35,531 bases of DNA, taken from the NCBI GenBank assembly GCA_946551795.1, contig CAMNRF010000016.1:1-35531 (forward strand), written 5' to 3'. The first letter of the stretch is position 1. The number at the start of each line of letters is the position of its first letter. Source of the DNA: an uncultured Oscillibacter sp. (GTDB lineage Bacteria > Bacillota > Clostridia > Oscillospirales > Oscillospiraceae). The translations under genes and the position numbers were made by a program. The notes below the pieces were generated by a model. That model was not told where the DNA came from. It searched no databases and was given only the letters and a program-made list of their open reading frames with translations. Positions 1 to 8,550 of this stretch are shown here, in pieces.

Positions 1-107
1 GCATGGTCATGGACGCGGTGCGCTCCGGCGCCAAGGACTTCATCGTCAAGCCCTTCAAGCCGGACCGGGTGCTGAAAACCGTGACCAACATCCTGGGCGA
101 GCCCTGA
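1..107 (+). CDS. cheY: CheY response regulator, C-terminal end (partial)
   Basis: Only the last ~34 residues lie in the window; the gene starts upstream. They read as the end of a receiver domain. The segment SGAKDFIVKPF carries the conserved Lys-Pro of the phosphorylation site on beta5, followed by a final amphipathic helix (DRVLKTVTNILG) and a TGA at 105-107. CheY carries phosphoryl groups from CheA to the flagellar switch. Position just before fliO matches the Bacillus order fliM-fliY-cheY-fliO-fliP, so a chemotaxis CheY is the best call. Another single-domain receiver cannot be excluded from this fragment alone. Confidence 0.85.
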   Translation, partial: MVMDAVRSGAKDFIVKPFKPDRVLKTVTNILGEP

Positions 108-133
108 CCGAAATGCCGGGAGAGGACCCCCAG

Positions 134-508
134 ATGCTCAGCAGTCCGTTTTTCTCCCTGCTGTGGATGATTGTCAGCGTCGTCGTCATCATCGTCCTGG
201 CCTACTGGTTCACCAAGCACGTGGTCGGCCGGGGGGGCCTGGGGGCCTTTGGCCCCATGCGGGCCGGCGAGGGGCTGGAGATTCTGGCCCAGCTGCCCCT
301 GGGGCGGGATCAGAGACTGATCGTGGCCCAGGCGGGAGAGCGGTTCTTTCTCCTGGGAGTCACCGCCTCGGACATCTCCATGCTGGCGGAGTTTACGGCG
401 GAGGAGGCCGCCCTCTGGCGGGAGCGGGCCGGAACAGCGGAAAAAAGAGAGACGCCCAGCTTCCGCCAGGCGCTGGACACGGTTTTGCGCCAGAAGGGGC
501 GGAGGTGA
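134..508 (+). CDS. fliO: Flagellar export apparatus protein FliO (FliZ-type)
   Basis: Small bitopic membrane protein of ~124 residues. One strong hydrophobic segment lies near the N-terminus (LLWMIVSVVVIIVLAYWF), followed by a Gly-rich turn and a basic cytoplasmic domain with the typical 'LEILAQLPLGRDQRLIVAQ' core and a basic tail ending KGRR. FliO helps assemble the FliP ring of the flagellar type III export gate. An in-frame ATG at 113 also exists, but the ATG at 134 has a good ribosome site (GGGAGAGG, 118-125) at proper distance, so I start there. The gene sits between cheY and fliP, the expected slot. FliO is poorly conserved, so identity rests on topology plus context. Confidence 0.85.
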   Translation: MLSSPFFSLLWMIVSVVVIIVLAYWFTKHVVGRGGLGAFGPMRAGEGLEILAQLPLGRDQRLIVAQAGERFFLLGVTASDISMLAEFTAEEAALWRERAGTAEKRETPSFRQALDTVLRQKGRR

Positions 509-512
509 GGGA

Positions 513-1187
513 ATGCTGCCAGAGGGACTGATCAGTATCAACGGCGACAACGTGCAGGTGCTCCAGGTCCTGTTCCTGACCACCATGATCACGCTGCTGC
601 CGTCGCTTCTGGTGATGATGACCTCCTTTGCCAGGTATATCATCTCCTTTTCCTTTCTGCGCACGGCCATGGGCACCCAGCAGACACCGCCCAATATCGT
701 GTTGGTGGGGCTGGCGCTGATTCTGACCTATTTCACCATGGCGCCCACCTTCTCCCAGATCAAGACCCAGGCCTATGACCCCTATGTGGCGGAGGAGATC
801 AGCCAGGAGGAATTTCTGGAGCTGGCCTCCGAGCCGTTGAAGGACTTCATGCTCCGCAACACCCGGGAGAACACCATACGGATGTTCTGCGACCTGGCTC
901 ATGTGGAGACGCCTGCCGCCAACGACGCGGCCGCGCTCATGGAGCTGCCCATGCGGATCATCGTTCCCTCGTTTATGACCACGGAGCTCCAGCGGGCCTT
1001 TACCATCGGACTGCTGCTGTATATCCCCTTCATGCTGATCGACATCGTGGTGTCCTGTACGCTGATGTCCATGGGCATGATCATGCTGCCGCCGTCCATG
1101 ATCTCCGCGCCGTTCAAGCTGCTGCTGTTTGTGTCGCTGAACGGCTGGGAGCTTCTGTTTTCAAGTCTGGTACAGGGAGTCCATTAG
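513..1187 (+). CDS. fliP: Flagellar type III export gate protein FliP
   Basis: Polytopic membrane protein of 224 residues, normal for FliP, forming with FliQ and FliR the core channel of the flagellar secretion gate. Recognisable FliP stretches are 'MMTSFARYIISFSFLRTAMG', 'TQQTPPNIVLVGLALILT', 'RIIVPSFMTTELQRAF' and the C-terminal 'DIVVSCTLMSMGMIMLPP', with four hydrophobic segments and a polar loop in the middle (about residues 80-145). The first residues already enter the mature domain, so any signal peptide is short or absent. The start ATG follows a near-perfect ribosome site (GGAGGTGA, 501-508) that overlaps the fliO stop codon, indicating tight co-expression. Confidence 0.97.
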   Translation: MLPEGLISINGDNVQVLQVLFLTTMITLLPSLLVMMTSFARYIISFSFLRTAMGTQQTPPNIVLVGLALILTYFTMAPTFSQIKTQAYDPYVAEEISQEEFLELASEPLKDFMLRNTRENTIRMFCDLAHVETPAANDAAALMELPMRIIVPSFMTTELQRAFTIGLLLYIPFMLIDIVVSCTLMSMGMIMLPPSMISAPFKLLLFVSLNGWELLFSSLVQGVH

Positions 1188-1205
1188 CGGAGGGAGGTCT
1201 GAGAG

Positions 1206-1466
1206 ATGGATACAGCCGCCGTGTCGGATCTGATGCGGGACGCCGTGGGCCTGGTGATCAAGCTGGGCGGCCCCATGCTGGTTTTGAGTATGCTGGTGGG
1301 CGTGGTGGTGGCCATCTTTCAGGCGGTGACCCAGATCCACGAGCAGACCATCGGTTTTATCCTCAAGGTGACGGTGATCGTCGCCGTCCTTCTGCTGGGC
1401 GGGGGCTGGATGCTGGAATCCCTGCAGGAGTACACCAGGGAGATCTTCACCCTGATCGCCTCCTGA
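1206..1466 (+). CDS. fliQ: Flagellar export gate protein FliQ
   Basis: An 86-residue protein with two transmembrane helices, the standard size and shape of FliQ, which encircles the FliP/FliR core of the export gate. The sequence has the family pattern: a polar N-terminus, a first helix around 'LVLSMLVGVVVAIFQAVTQI', the conserved 'HEQTI' after it, and a second helix 'LKVTVIVAVLLLGGGWML', ending in 'YTREIFTLI'. The start follows GGGAGG at 1193-1198. It lies 18 bases after fliP and 13 before fliR, in the canonical order. Confidence 0.96.
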   Translation: MDTAAVSDLMRDAVGLVIKLGGPMLVLSMLVGVVVAIFQAVTQIHEQTIGFILKVTVIVAVLLLGGGWMLESLQEYTREIFTLIAS

Positions 1467-1479
1467 CGGAGAGAGCCGT

Positions 1480-2256
1480 ATGATCGATTGGGCCGAGCTG
1501 ACGCTCTTTTTGTATATCACAGCCCGCATGAGCGGCTTCGTGCTGTTTAACCCCGTTCTGGGCCGGCGGAATATCCCTGGGATCTTCCGCAGCGGATTCG
1601 TCCTGGTGCTGTCGGTGTTTGTGATCTCGTTCACCGCGCCGGCCGCGGTGCGGATTCCTGGCAGCGTCATCGAGATGGCCTTCCGGCTGCTGATGGAGAT
1701 GGCGCTGGGGTATTTGCTGGGGCTGGTGATGAACTTTTTCTTCTATATCCCCCAGCTGGCGGGCCACGCCATCGACACCCAGATGGGCCTGACGATGAAC
1801 CAGGTCTACGACGCCAGCTCCCAGGCCAATCTGTCGGTGACCAGCATGTTGCTGAACACGCTGATGACGCTGTTGTTCTTTGCCGCGGGCGGCCACCACA
1901 CGCTGCTGCGGCTGATGCTGACCTCCCACGAGGTGGTGCCCTTCGGCGCCGTCACCCTGGGGACGGAGGCGGCCAGCGCCATGCTGGAGCTCTTCGTGGA
2001 GTGCACCCTGCTGGCGGTGAAGCTGTGTATGCCCATCCTGGCGGCGGAGCTGCTGGGGCAGCTGGGTATGGGTGTTTTGATGAAGGTCATTCCCCAGATT
2101 AACGTGTTTTCCATCAACATCGAGTTGAAGGTGATCATCGGCCTGGCGCTGCTTTTGCTGCTGATGGCACCCTTCAGCGAGTATCTGATAGAGGCGGAGC
2201 GGGCGATGCTGGACAGCATGCACACTCTGCTGGGCCTCCTCCGGGGGCCCCTGTGA
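1480..2256 (+). CDS. fliR: Flagellar export gate protein FliR
   Basis: Polytopic membrane protein of 258 residues, typical for FliR, which completes the FliP5Q4R1 export gate. Family features are the N-terminal 'LYITARMSGFVLFNPVLGRR', the segment 'GYLLGLVMNFFFYIPQLAGHAIDTQMGL' region around residues 70-105, and the C-terminal 'AELLGQLGMGVLMKVIPQIN' followed by two more hydrophobic stretches. It begins 13 bases after fliQ with a GGAGAGA ribosome site and ends 30 bases before flhB. Nothing unusual is visible. Confidence 0.96.
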   Translation: MIDWAELTLFLYITARMSGFVLFNPVLGRRNIPGIFRSGFVLVLSVFVISFTAPAAVRIPGSVIEMAFRLLMEMALGYLLGLVMNFFFYIPQLAGHAIDTQMGLTMNQVYDASSQANLSVTSMLLNTLMTLLFFAAGGHHTLLRLMLTSHEVVPFGAVTLGTEAASAMLELFVECTLLAVKLCMPILAAELLGQLGMGVLMKVIPQINVFSINIELKVIIGLALLLLLMAPFSEYLIEAERAMLDSMHTLLGLLRGPL

Positions 2257-2286
2257 ATTGACGACAGGCCCAAGGGGGGATGACCG

Positions 2287-3354
2287 TTGGCCGAAGGTTC
2301 CAAGACCGAAAAGGCAACACCCAAAAAACGACGGGACGAACGAAAAAAGGGCAATGTCTTCCTCAGTCAGGACGCGGTGGCGGTCACGACGCTGCTGGGC
2401 TCCTGCGCGGCACTGTGGCTGCTGGCCGGAAACATCATCCGGGAGGTGTCCGCGTTCATGACCGCCTGCCTTGCGGCCTGCGGCGGGGACCTCCCCGTGG
2501 GAGATCAGGTGATGGAGCTGGAGCACCAGGGGATTCTGCTGCTGGTGCAGACCGTGCTGCCGCTGCTGCTGGTCACCGCTGTCTGCGCCATCGCGGCCAC
2601 CTTTGCCCAGACGAGAATGCTGGTCAGCGGCGAGCTGCTGCGGCCCAAATTCAGCCGGATCAACCCCCTCCAGGGGATTAAGCGGCTGTTTTCCCTGAAG
2701 AGTGTCATCGATGCTCTGAAGGGCATTATTAAAATCACTCTGCTGCTGGTGATTATCTACATCAGCCTGGAGGACATGGTTCAGGAGAGTTACAAGTATC
2801 TCTATACGGACCTGCGGGCGGCCTGCGCCCATCTCTTTGAAAGTGCCAAGGGCATGGTGATCCGGATCGCCATCGCCTTCATCGTGGTGGCCGCGCTGGA
2901 CTTTATGTACCAGTGGTGGGACTACGAGCGGCAGCTGAAAATGAGCAAGCAGGAGATTAAAGAGGAGTACAAACAGACGGAAGGCGATCCCCAGGTCAAG
3001 GGGAAGATCAAGCAGATCCAGCGGGAGCGGGCCCAGCGGCGCATGATGCAGCAGGTGCCCTCTGCCGACGTGGTCATCCGAAACCCCACCCACTTCGCGG
3101 TGGCGCTGCGGTACAGGCCGGAGCAGGATGCCGCCCCCGTCGTCCTGGCCAAGGGGCAGGATGAGCTGGCCCTGCGGATCGTGAAGGTGGCGGAGGAGCA
3201 CAAGGTGGCGGTGATCGAGAACGTGCCGCTGGCCCGCTCCCTCTACGCCTCCACGGAGCTGGACCGGGAGATCCCCCCGGAGCTCTACGGCCCGGTGGCG
3301 GAGGTGCTGGTCTACATCTTCCGGCTGAACAACGATAAACGACTGGTAAAATAA
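2287..3354 (+). CDS. flhB: Flagellar export switch protein FlhB
   Basis: FlhB (355 residues) controls the switch of export specificity from rod/hook to filament substrates. It begins at a TTG (MAEGSKTEKATPKKRRDERK), the usual FlhB opening, behind an AGGGGGG ribosome site. Four membrane segments fill about residues 30-215. The cytoplasmic domain has the diagnostic autocleavage motif Asn266-Pro267-Thr268-His269 followed by FAVAL. FliK, which triggers the switch, is not in this window. Downstream comes a 95-base gap with a GC-rich hairpin before flhA, the largest gap in this part of the operon. Confidence 0.97.
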   Translation: MAEGSKTEKATPKKRRDERKKGNVFLSQDAVAVTTLLGSCAALWLLAGNIIREVSAFMTACLAACGGDLPVGDQVMELEHQGILLLVQTVLPLLLVTAVCAIAATFAQTRMLVSGELLRPKFSRINPLQGIKRLFSLKSVIDALKGIIKITLLLVIIYISLEDMVQESYKYLYTDLRAACAHLFESAKGMVIRIAIAFIVVAALDFMYQWWDYERQLKMSKQEIKEEYKQTEGDPQVKGKIKQIQRERAQRRMMQQVPSADVVIRNPTHFAVALRYRPEQDAAPVVLAKGQDELALRIVKVAEEHKVAVIENVPLARSLYASTELDREIPPELYGPVAEVLVYIFRLNNDKRLVK

Positions 3355-3358
3355 AAGA

Positions 3359-3412
3359 GGCCGTTTTGCCATAGGGCGAAGGGCGTCGGGCGGGAAACGG
3401 CCCGGCCCGGCG
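3359..3412 (+). repeat. Inverted repeat between flhB and flhA
   Basis: The arms GGCCGTTT and AAACGGCC form an 8-bp perfect stem with a loop of roughly 28 bases in the gap between flhB and flhA. There is no T-run after it, so it does not look like an intrinsic terminator. It could protect or pace the transcript, or be chance in GC-rich DNA. flhA then has its own strong ribosome site (GGGAGGTGA, 3434-3442). Confidence 0.3.
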
Positions 3413-3449
3413 GCGGAAAGGAACTTAGGGAGCGGGAGGTGACCGGCGC

Positions 3450-5546
3450 GTGAAGCGGATTCTGAACAACGCAATATCCCTTGGTGTCGTGGTCATCGTC
3501 CTGTTTTTGATCATTCCGCTGCCCACCCAGCTGCTGGACTTTCTGCTGATCATCAACATCGGCCTTTCGATCATGATCCTCATGATCACCATGAACATCT
3601 CCGACGCGCTGGAGTTTTCCATCTTTCCCTCGCTCCTTCTGATTACCACGCTGTTCCGATTGGGACTGAACGTGTCCACCACCCGGCAGATCCTGCGGCA
3701 GGGCTATGCCGGCGAGGTCATTCAGAACTTCGGCCATCTGATTACCGGTGGCAATATCGTCATCGGCGTGGTCATCTTCCTGATTATCGTGCTGGTGCAG
3801 TTCATCGTCATCACCAAGGGCGCCGAGCGCGTGGCCGAGGTGGCCGCCCGCTTCACCCTGGACGCCATGCCCGGCAAGCAGATGGCCATTGACGCCGACC
3901 TCTCCTCCGGCCTCATCAACGAGCAGGACGCCCGGGAGCGCCGGCACAAGATCCAGAAGGAGGCCGACTTCTACGGCGCCATGGACGGCGCCACCAAGAT
4001 CGTCAAGGGCGACGCCATCATGTCGCTGCTGATCACCATGATCAACTTTGTGGGCGGCGTGATCATCGAGATCCTCATGAACGGCGGCGAGTTCGCCACC
4101 GCCCTGACCCGCTATTCCATCGTCACCATCGGCGACGGCCTGGTGTCCCAGCTGCCGGCGCTGATGATCTCCACCGCCACCGGTATGATCGTCACCCGGT
4201 CGGTGTCCGAGGGCAGCCTGAACAAGGACGTCATCAAGCAGTTCAAGGCCCAGCCCCGGGCCATTATGACCACCGGCGTCATCCTGCTGTTCCTGGCGGT
4301 CATTCCCAACACTCCCCACCTGGCCCTGGCTGTGGGCGGCGCCGCATTGCTGGGCGGAGGCTGGTTCGTCAGCCGCCGCATGGAGCAGGAGCGGGCGGCG
4401 GAGGCCGCCGCCCAGAGCGCGGAGGTCCAGCCGGAGGCCGCGGCCCCCAGCGAGATCGACTACTACAAGGACGTCAACAATGTCTACTCCCTGCTGTCCG
4501 TGGAGCCCGTGGAGATGGAGTTCGGCTACAGCCTGATCCCCATGGTGGACGAGGGCCACGGCGGCAAGCTTATCAGCCGCATTGTCATCTTCCGGCGGCA
4601 GTACGCCCAGGACATGGGCTTTGTATTCCCCTCCATCCGCCTCCACGACGCCTCGTCCCTTGGGACGAATCAGTACGTCATCCGCATCCGGGGCGAGGAG
4701 GTGGCCCGGGGCGAGATCCTGGTGGATTACTACCTGGCCCTGGAGCCGGCCAACCCCCTTGGGGAGGTGGACGGCATCGAGACCATCGAGCCCGCCTACG
4801 GCATTCCCTCCCGCTGGATTTTGCCGGAGAACAAGGAGATGGCGGAGATCTATGGCTACAACGTCATCGATCCCCTGTCCGTCATGCTGACCCACTTTTC
4901 GGAGACCATCCGAAAGTACGCCCACGAGCTCTTGAACCGGGCGGAGACCATCCAGCTGGTGGAGAACCTGAAGCGGACGGAGCCGGAGCTGGTGGAGGAG
5001 GCCATCCCCAACATCGTCACCTACGCCACACTGGAGAAGGTCCTGCGGAATCTCCTGCGGGAGGGCGTTCCCATCAAGGACCTTGGCATCATCCTGGAGA
5101 CCCTGGTGGACAGCCTGTCCCAGGGCCGGGACATCGACGCCGCCACGGAACAGGTCCGCGGCGCCCTGGCCCGCACCATCACCCGCCGCTTCTGCGAGGA
5201 CGGCCAGCTGCGGGTGGTCACCCTGGACGCGGAGGTGGAGAAGAAGATCATCGCCTCCCTCACCCGAAACGAGCAGGGCGTGTACCTGGCCATGGGGCCG
5301 GACCTCATGCAGCAGATCGTGGGTCAGCTGGCGGAGCAGATGCGCAAGTTCAGCGACCTCAGCCAGACGCCCATCATCCTGGTGAGCCAGGTGATCCGGG
5401 GCTATTTCAGCAGGATGATTACCCAGTTCTACCCCAATGTCTACGTGCTCTCCTTCAATGAGATCACCAGCAACGTCCAGATTCAGGCCCTTGGCAACAT
5501 CACTCTGGACGCCCCCGCCCGAGAGAGAAAGGCGGTGGGGACATGA
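3450..5546 (+). CDS. flhA: Flagellar export gate protein FlhA
   Basis: A 698-residue protein of normal FlhA length. The N-terminal half has about eight membrane helices and the family signatures 'ALEFSIFPSLLLITTLFRLGLNVSTTR' (region around residue 50-76) and the cytoplasmic FHIPEP loop (ITKGAERVAEVAARFTLDAM, then GKQMAIDADL). The C-terminal ~350 residues are the cytosolic domain that forms the nonameric ring docking chaperone-substrate complexes. Start is a GTG (MKRILNNA) 7 bases after GGGAGGTGA. Its TGA overlaps the ATG of the sigma factor gene (ATGA), so the two are translationally coupled. In Bacillus, flhF and flhG follow flhA; here they do not. Confidence 0.98.
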   Translation: MKRILNNAISLGVVVIVLFLIIPLPTQLLDFLLIINIGLSIMILMITMNISDALEFSIFPSLLLITTLFRLGLNVSTTRQILRQGYAGEVIQNFGHLITGGNIVIGVVIFLIIVLVQFIVITKGAERVAEVAARFTLDAMPGKQMAIDADLSSGLINEQDARERRHKIQKEADFYGAMDGATKIVKGDAIMSLLITMINFVGGVIIEILMNGGEFATALTRYSIVTIGDGLVSQLPALMISTATGMIVTRSVSEGSLNKDVIKQFKAQPRAIMTTGVILLFLAVIPNTPHLALAVGGAALLGGGWFVSRRMEQERAAEAAAQSAEVQPEAAAPSEIDYYKDVNNVYSLLSVEPVEMEFGYSLIPMVDEGHGGKLISRIVIFRRQYAQDMGFVFPSIRLHDASSLGTNQYVIRIRGEEVARGEILVDYYLALEPANPLGEVDGIETIEPAYGIPSRWILPENKEMAEIYGYNVIDPLSVMLTHFSETIRKYAHELLNRAETIQLVENLKRTEPELVEEAIPNIVTYATLEKVLRNLLREGVPIKDLGIILETLVDSLSQGRDIDAATEQVRGALARTITRRFCEDGQLRVVTLDAEVEKKIIASLTRNEQGVYLAMGPDLMQQIVGQLAEQMRKFSDLSQTPIILVSQVIRGYFSRMITQFYPNVYVLSFNEITSNVQIQALGNITLDAPARERKAVGT

Positions 5547-6379
5547 GCGAGACCGCGGCGGTCAGACAGTATACCGAGCGGGAGATTGAGGCCATGGAGA
5601 CCCAGGACCTGCTGCGCCTCTACAAGGAGACCGGCAGCGAGGAGCTGAAATGGCCCCTGGTCCTGCGGTACGAGGGCCTGATCAAGAGCGCCGCCATGCA
5701 GATCCGCGGGGTCTACAGCAGCTTTGCCCAGATCGACGACATCATCAACGAGGGAATTTTGACGCTGCTGTGGGCCATCGACAAATACGACCCCGACAAG
5801 GGGGTCAAGTTCGAGACCTATGTCTCCAAGCGCATCCGGGGCATGGTCATCGACCTGGCCCGGAAGCAGGACTGGATGCCGCGGAATGTCCGCCAGCGGG
5901 CCAGGGAGATCGATCTGGCGGCCTCGGAGCTGTCCTCGGAGCTGGGGCGCTACCCGACGGACGGGGAGATCGCCCAGCGGCTGGGGGTGAGCCAGGAGCG
6001 GTACCAGAGGGACGCCGCCAACGTGGCGCTGAGCAATATCCTCTCCCTGGATATGCTGATGGACACCCGGGAGGACGGCTGCCAGCTGGAGCTCCCCTCC
6101 AGCGACATCCAGAGCCAGCCGGAGACGGCGCTGCAGGAGCGGGAGATGCAGCGGGCCCTGGCGGCAGGGATCGCCACGCTGCGGAAGAACGAGCAGATCG
6201 TCCTCTCCCTCTACTATGAGAAAAATCTGCACCTGAAGGAGATCGCCCAGGTGATGGAGCTCAGCGAGCCCCGGATCTCCCAGATCCACACCCGGGCCAT
6301 CCAGAAGCTGCGCGATTATATGGAAGCGTACATGAACGACAGCGGGGAAACACCCAACGCCAGGAGGAAGAAGGGGTAA
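5543..6379 (+). CDS. sigD: Flagellar sigma factor, sigma-28/SigD (FliA) family
   Basis: A 278-residue sigma-70-family protein of the FliA/SigD/WhiG group. Region 2 includes 'QIDDIINEGILTLLWAIDKYDP' and 'FETYVSKRIRGMVIDLARKQDWMPRNVRQ', a strong sigma-28 signature. Region 3 has 'GRYPTDGEIAQRLGVS'. Region 4 has the helix-turn-helix 'LHLKEIAQVMELSEPRISQIHTRAIQKLRD'. It directs RNA polymerase to late flagellar and chemotaxis promoters. The window also holds its likely antagonist FlgM and a good match to its promoter in front of flgM (32047-32072). Translation is coupled to flhA by a 4-base overlap. A basic tail (ARRKKG) ends the protein. Confidence 0.96.
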   Translation: MSETAAVRQYTEREIEAMETQDLLRLYKETGSEELKWPLVLRYEGLIKSAAMQIRGVYSSFAQIDDIINEGILTLLWAIDKYDPDKGVKFETYVSKRIRGMVIDLARKQDWMPRNVRQRAREIDLAASELSSELGRYPTDGEIAQRLGVSQERYQRDAANVALSNILSLDMLMDTREDGCQLELPSSDIQSQPETALQEREMQRALAAGIATLRKNEQIVLSLYYEKNLHLKEIAQVMELSEPRISQIHTRAIQKLRDYMEAYMNDSGETPNARRKKG

Positions 6380-6382
6380 CAT

Positions 6383-7135
6383 ATGTATAAGGGCTTTTAC
6401 AATCTCACCTCCGCCATGCTGACCCACCAGCAGAACCTCAACGTGGTGGGCAACAACATGGTGAACATCTCCACGGCCGGATACAAGCAGCAGCGGTACA
6501 CGGCCAGCACCTTTGATGATGTGATGTACAGCCGGGTGGGCAACATCTACAACATCGGGGAGGAGATTGGCCGCCAGAGCTATATCCGGGCCCCCAGCCA
6601 GATCTACACGGATTACACCCAGGGCGTCCCGGAGCCCACGGGGCTGTCTCTGGACTTCGCCATCAACGGCGACGGCTTCTTCGCCGTGCAGGACCCCGAC
6701 GGGGAGATCGCCTACACCCGGATGGGCAATTTCAGCCTGAACGACGAGGGGTACCTGTGCCTCCCGGGCTACGGACAGGTCCTGGACCCGGACGGACAGC
6801 CCATCTACCTGGGGACGGATAAGGTCTCCGCCACGGAGGAGGGGCTGATCTACTACGACGACGGCGGCCTCATCGGCAGGCTGGGTGTCTATGTCTTCGA
6901 GGACAACGGGCAGCTGGTCCACAACGATATGGGCCTCTTCACCGGCGAGGGCGCCCAGGCCGCCGAGACCTTCGAGGTCTGGAACGGGTATCTGGAGCGG
7001 TCCAACACGGACATGGTCAAGCAGATGACGGAGATGATCACCTATCAGCGGGCGCTGCAGAGCGCCGCCCAGATCAGCAAGATCTACAACGAGCTGATGA
7101 CCAGGAGCGCCAACGACGTGGGCCGTCTGATTTGA
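6383..7135 (+). CDS. Flagellar basal-body rod protein, FlgF/FlgG family (FlhO-like)
   Basis: Rod protein of 250 residues, exported by the flagellar type III system. The N-terminal D0 helix shows the rod/hook signature 'NLNVVGNNMVNISTAGYKQQR', the middle shows the FlgG-type 'LDFAINGDGFFAVQDPDG' and 'YTRMGNFSLNDEGYL', and the C-terminal helix has 'GYLERSNTDMVKQMTEMITYQRALQSAAQI'. It is the first of two tandem paralogues placed straight after sigD. In Bacillus the equivalent pair is flhO-flhP; I cannot decide between proximal rod (FlgF) and distal rod (FlgG) from sequence alone, so no symbol is given. Confidence 0.93.
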   Translation: MYKGFYNLTSAMLTHQQNLNVVGNNMVNISTAGYKQQRYTASTFDDVMYSRVGNIYNIGEEIGRQSYIRAPSQIYTDYTQGVPEPTGLSLDFAINGDGFFAVQDPDGEIAYTRMGNFSLNDEGYLCLPGYGQVLDPDGQPIYLGTDKVSATEEGLIYYDDGGLIGRLGVYVFEDNGQLVHNDMGLFTGEGAQAAETFEVWNGYLERSNTDMVKQMTEMITYQRALQSAAQISKIYNELMTRSANDVGRLI

Positions 7136-7159
7136 GCTGACTAAGGAGGCTGTCAGAAT

Positions 7160-7906
7160 ATGAATCAATCCTTTTTCATCGGCGCGGTGGGCGCCCACCA
7201 GCAGCTCAAGAGGCTGACCGTCCACAGCAACAACATCGCCAACGTCAATACATACGGCTTCAAGGCGGAGAAGGGCCGCTTCACCGCCCTGATGTACGAC
7301 AACATCCGGGCCATTGAAAACGACGAGCTTCCCTCCGGTGTGGGCTCCGCCCTGTGGGTCACGGACACGGACTTCTCCGCCGGCGCCCCCGTCATCACGG
7401 ACCGGGACCAGGACTACATGATCGCGGGAGACGGGTTCTTCGCCGTGGTGGATCTGGCCACCAATGAGATCTCCCTCACCCGGAACGGCGCCTTTGTGAT
7501 CTCGGATCTCCAGCGGGCCAGCGGCGAGGTGGATGAGGACGGCACCCCCATCATGGAGACGGTCTACTACCTCTCGGACAACCAGGGCCGCTTTGTCCTC
7601 AGCCGCAACGGCGGCATGATCGAGGTGGAGGACCGCCACGAGGAGCAGCCCGTGGGCGTGTTTGACTACATCAATTACAGCGGCATGGAGCACATCGACG
7701 GCACCCGCTTCCTGGCCATAGACAAAAACGGCGGCATCCGCCTCAGCGAGAGCAAGACGGTGCGGGGCGTGGTGGAGCAGTCCAACGCGGACCTGGCGGA
7801 GGAGCTCACCAAGGTGATTGAGAGCCAGAGGGCTTACGGCATGGCGCTGAAAATGGTTCAGACCTCCGATGAGATCGAGACCACCATCAACGGCCTGAGC
7901 AGTTGA
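7160..7906 (+). CDS. Flagellar basal-body rod protein, FlgG family (FlhP-like)
   Basis: Second rod paralogue, 248 residues. It has the D0 signature 'LKRLTVHSNNIANVNTYGFK', the beta-rich middle 'DYMIAGDGFFAVVDLATNE' and 'LTRNGAFVISD', and the C-terminal helix 'GVVEQSNADLAEELTKVIES' plus 'RAYGMALKMVQTSDEI', which packs against the N-terminal helix in the assembled rod. A good ribosome site (AAGGAGG, 7143-7149) precedes the ATG. It differs substantially from the first copy, consistent with neighbouring rod positions rather than a recent duplication. It ends 14 bases before the cheC start. Confidence 0.93.
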   Translation: MNQSFFIGAVGAHQQLKRLTVHSNNIANVNTYGFKAEKGRFTALMYDNIRAIENDELPSGVGSALWVTDTDFSAGAPVITDRDQDYMIAGDGFFAVVDLATNEISLTRNGAFVISDLQRASGEVDEDGTPIMETVYYLSDNQGRFVLSRNGGMIEVEDRHEEQPVGVFDYINYSGMEHIDGTRFLAIDKNGGIRLSESKTVRGVVEQSNADLAEELTKVIESQRAYGMALKMVQTSDEIETTINGLSS

Positions 7907-7920
7907 GACAGGAGGGGCCT

Positions 7921-8550
7921 ATGATCATTAAAAATTATGACGAGCTCAGCTCTCTGGAGCTGGATACGCTGAAGGAGATCGGCAGCATCGGCACCGGAAA
8001 TGCCGCCACATCCCTGTCCGCGCTCATCGGAATACCGGTGCGCATTCAGATGCCGGAGGTCCGCATCATGGGCTATAACGAGGCCATCGAGTGGATCGGC
8101 GGTCCGGAGGAGATCACCGCCGGCGTGCTGGTGGGCATGGACGGGCAGATCAGCGGCATCATGCTCTCCGTGCAGCAGCTGGAGTTTGTAAACCTGGTGC
8201 TGGAGAGCATGCTGGGGAAGACCGTAAAGGACTATGTGGAGCTCCAGGAGATGGAACGCTCCGCCCTGACTGAGGTGGGCAACATCATGATCTCCACGTT
8301 CATCAATGCCCTGAGCGGTCTGTCGGGCATTGACATCGAGCTGACGGTCCCCGCCTTCACCGTGGATATGCAGGGCGCCATTATGGCGGTGCCCATGGCG
8401 GAATACGGCGGGCAGTCCGATTACATCATGACCATTGGCGGAAACTTTATCTGCAACGGAAAGGAGATCCCCTGCCGCCTGTTGTTGTCGCCGGATATTC
8501 GGTCTCTAAACTTTTTACTGAGGAAGCTGGGAGTAGACAGTGGAGAGTAA
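7921..8550 (+). CDS. cheC: CheY-P phosphatase / adaptation protein CheC
   Basis: CheC, 209 residues, with the pseudo-symmetric CheC/CheX/FliY fold. It removes phosphate from CheY-P and binds CheD. Two active-site helices are visible with the D/S-x3-E-x2-N-x22-P pattern. The second fits fully (Ser114, Glu118, Asn121, Pro144). The first has Asp15, Glu19 and Pro45 but Ser22 where Asn is expected, so one site may be weakened. I start at the ATG at 7921 behind AGGAGGGG. An upstream in-frame TTG at 7903 would overlap the previous gene and lacks a ribosome site. cheD starts 11 bases inside its 3' end. Confidence 0.95.
   Translation: MIIKNYDELSSLELDTLKEIGSIGTGNAATSLSALIGIPVRIQMPEVRIMGYNEAIEWIGGPEEITAGVLVGMDGQISGIMLSVQQLEFVNLVLESMLGKTVKDYVELQEMERSALTEVGNIMISTFINALSGLSGIDIELTVPAFTVDMQGAIMAVPMAEYGGQSDYIMTIGGNFICNGKEIPCRLLLSPDIRSLNFLLRKLGVDSGE

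Noticed and set aside
113-133. Upstream ATG for fliO
   Set aside because: It has no ribosome-binding site, whereas the ATG at 134 follows GGGAGAGG.
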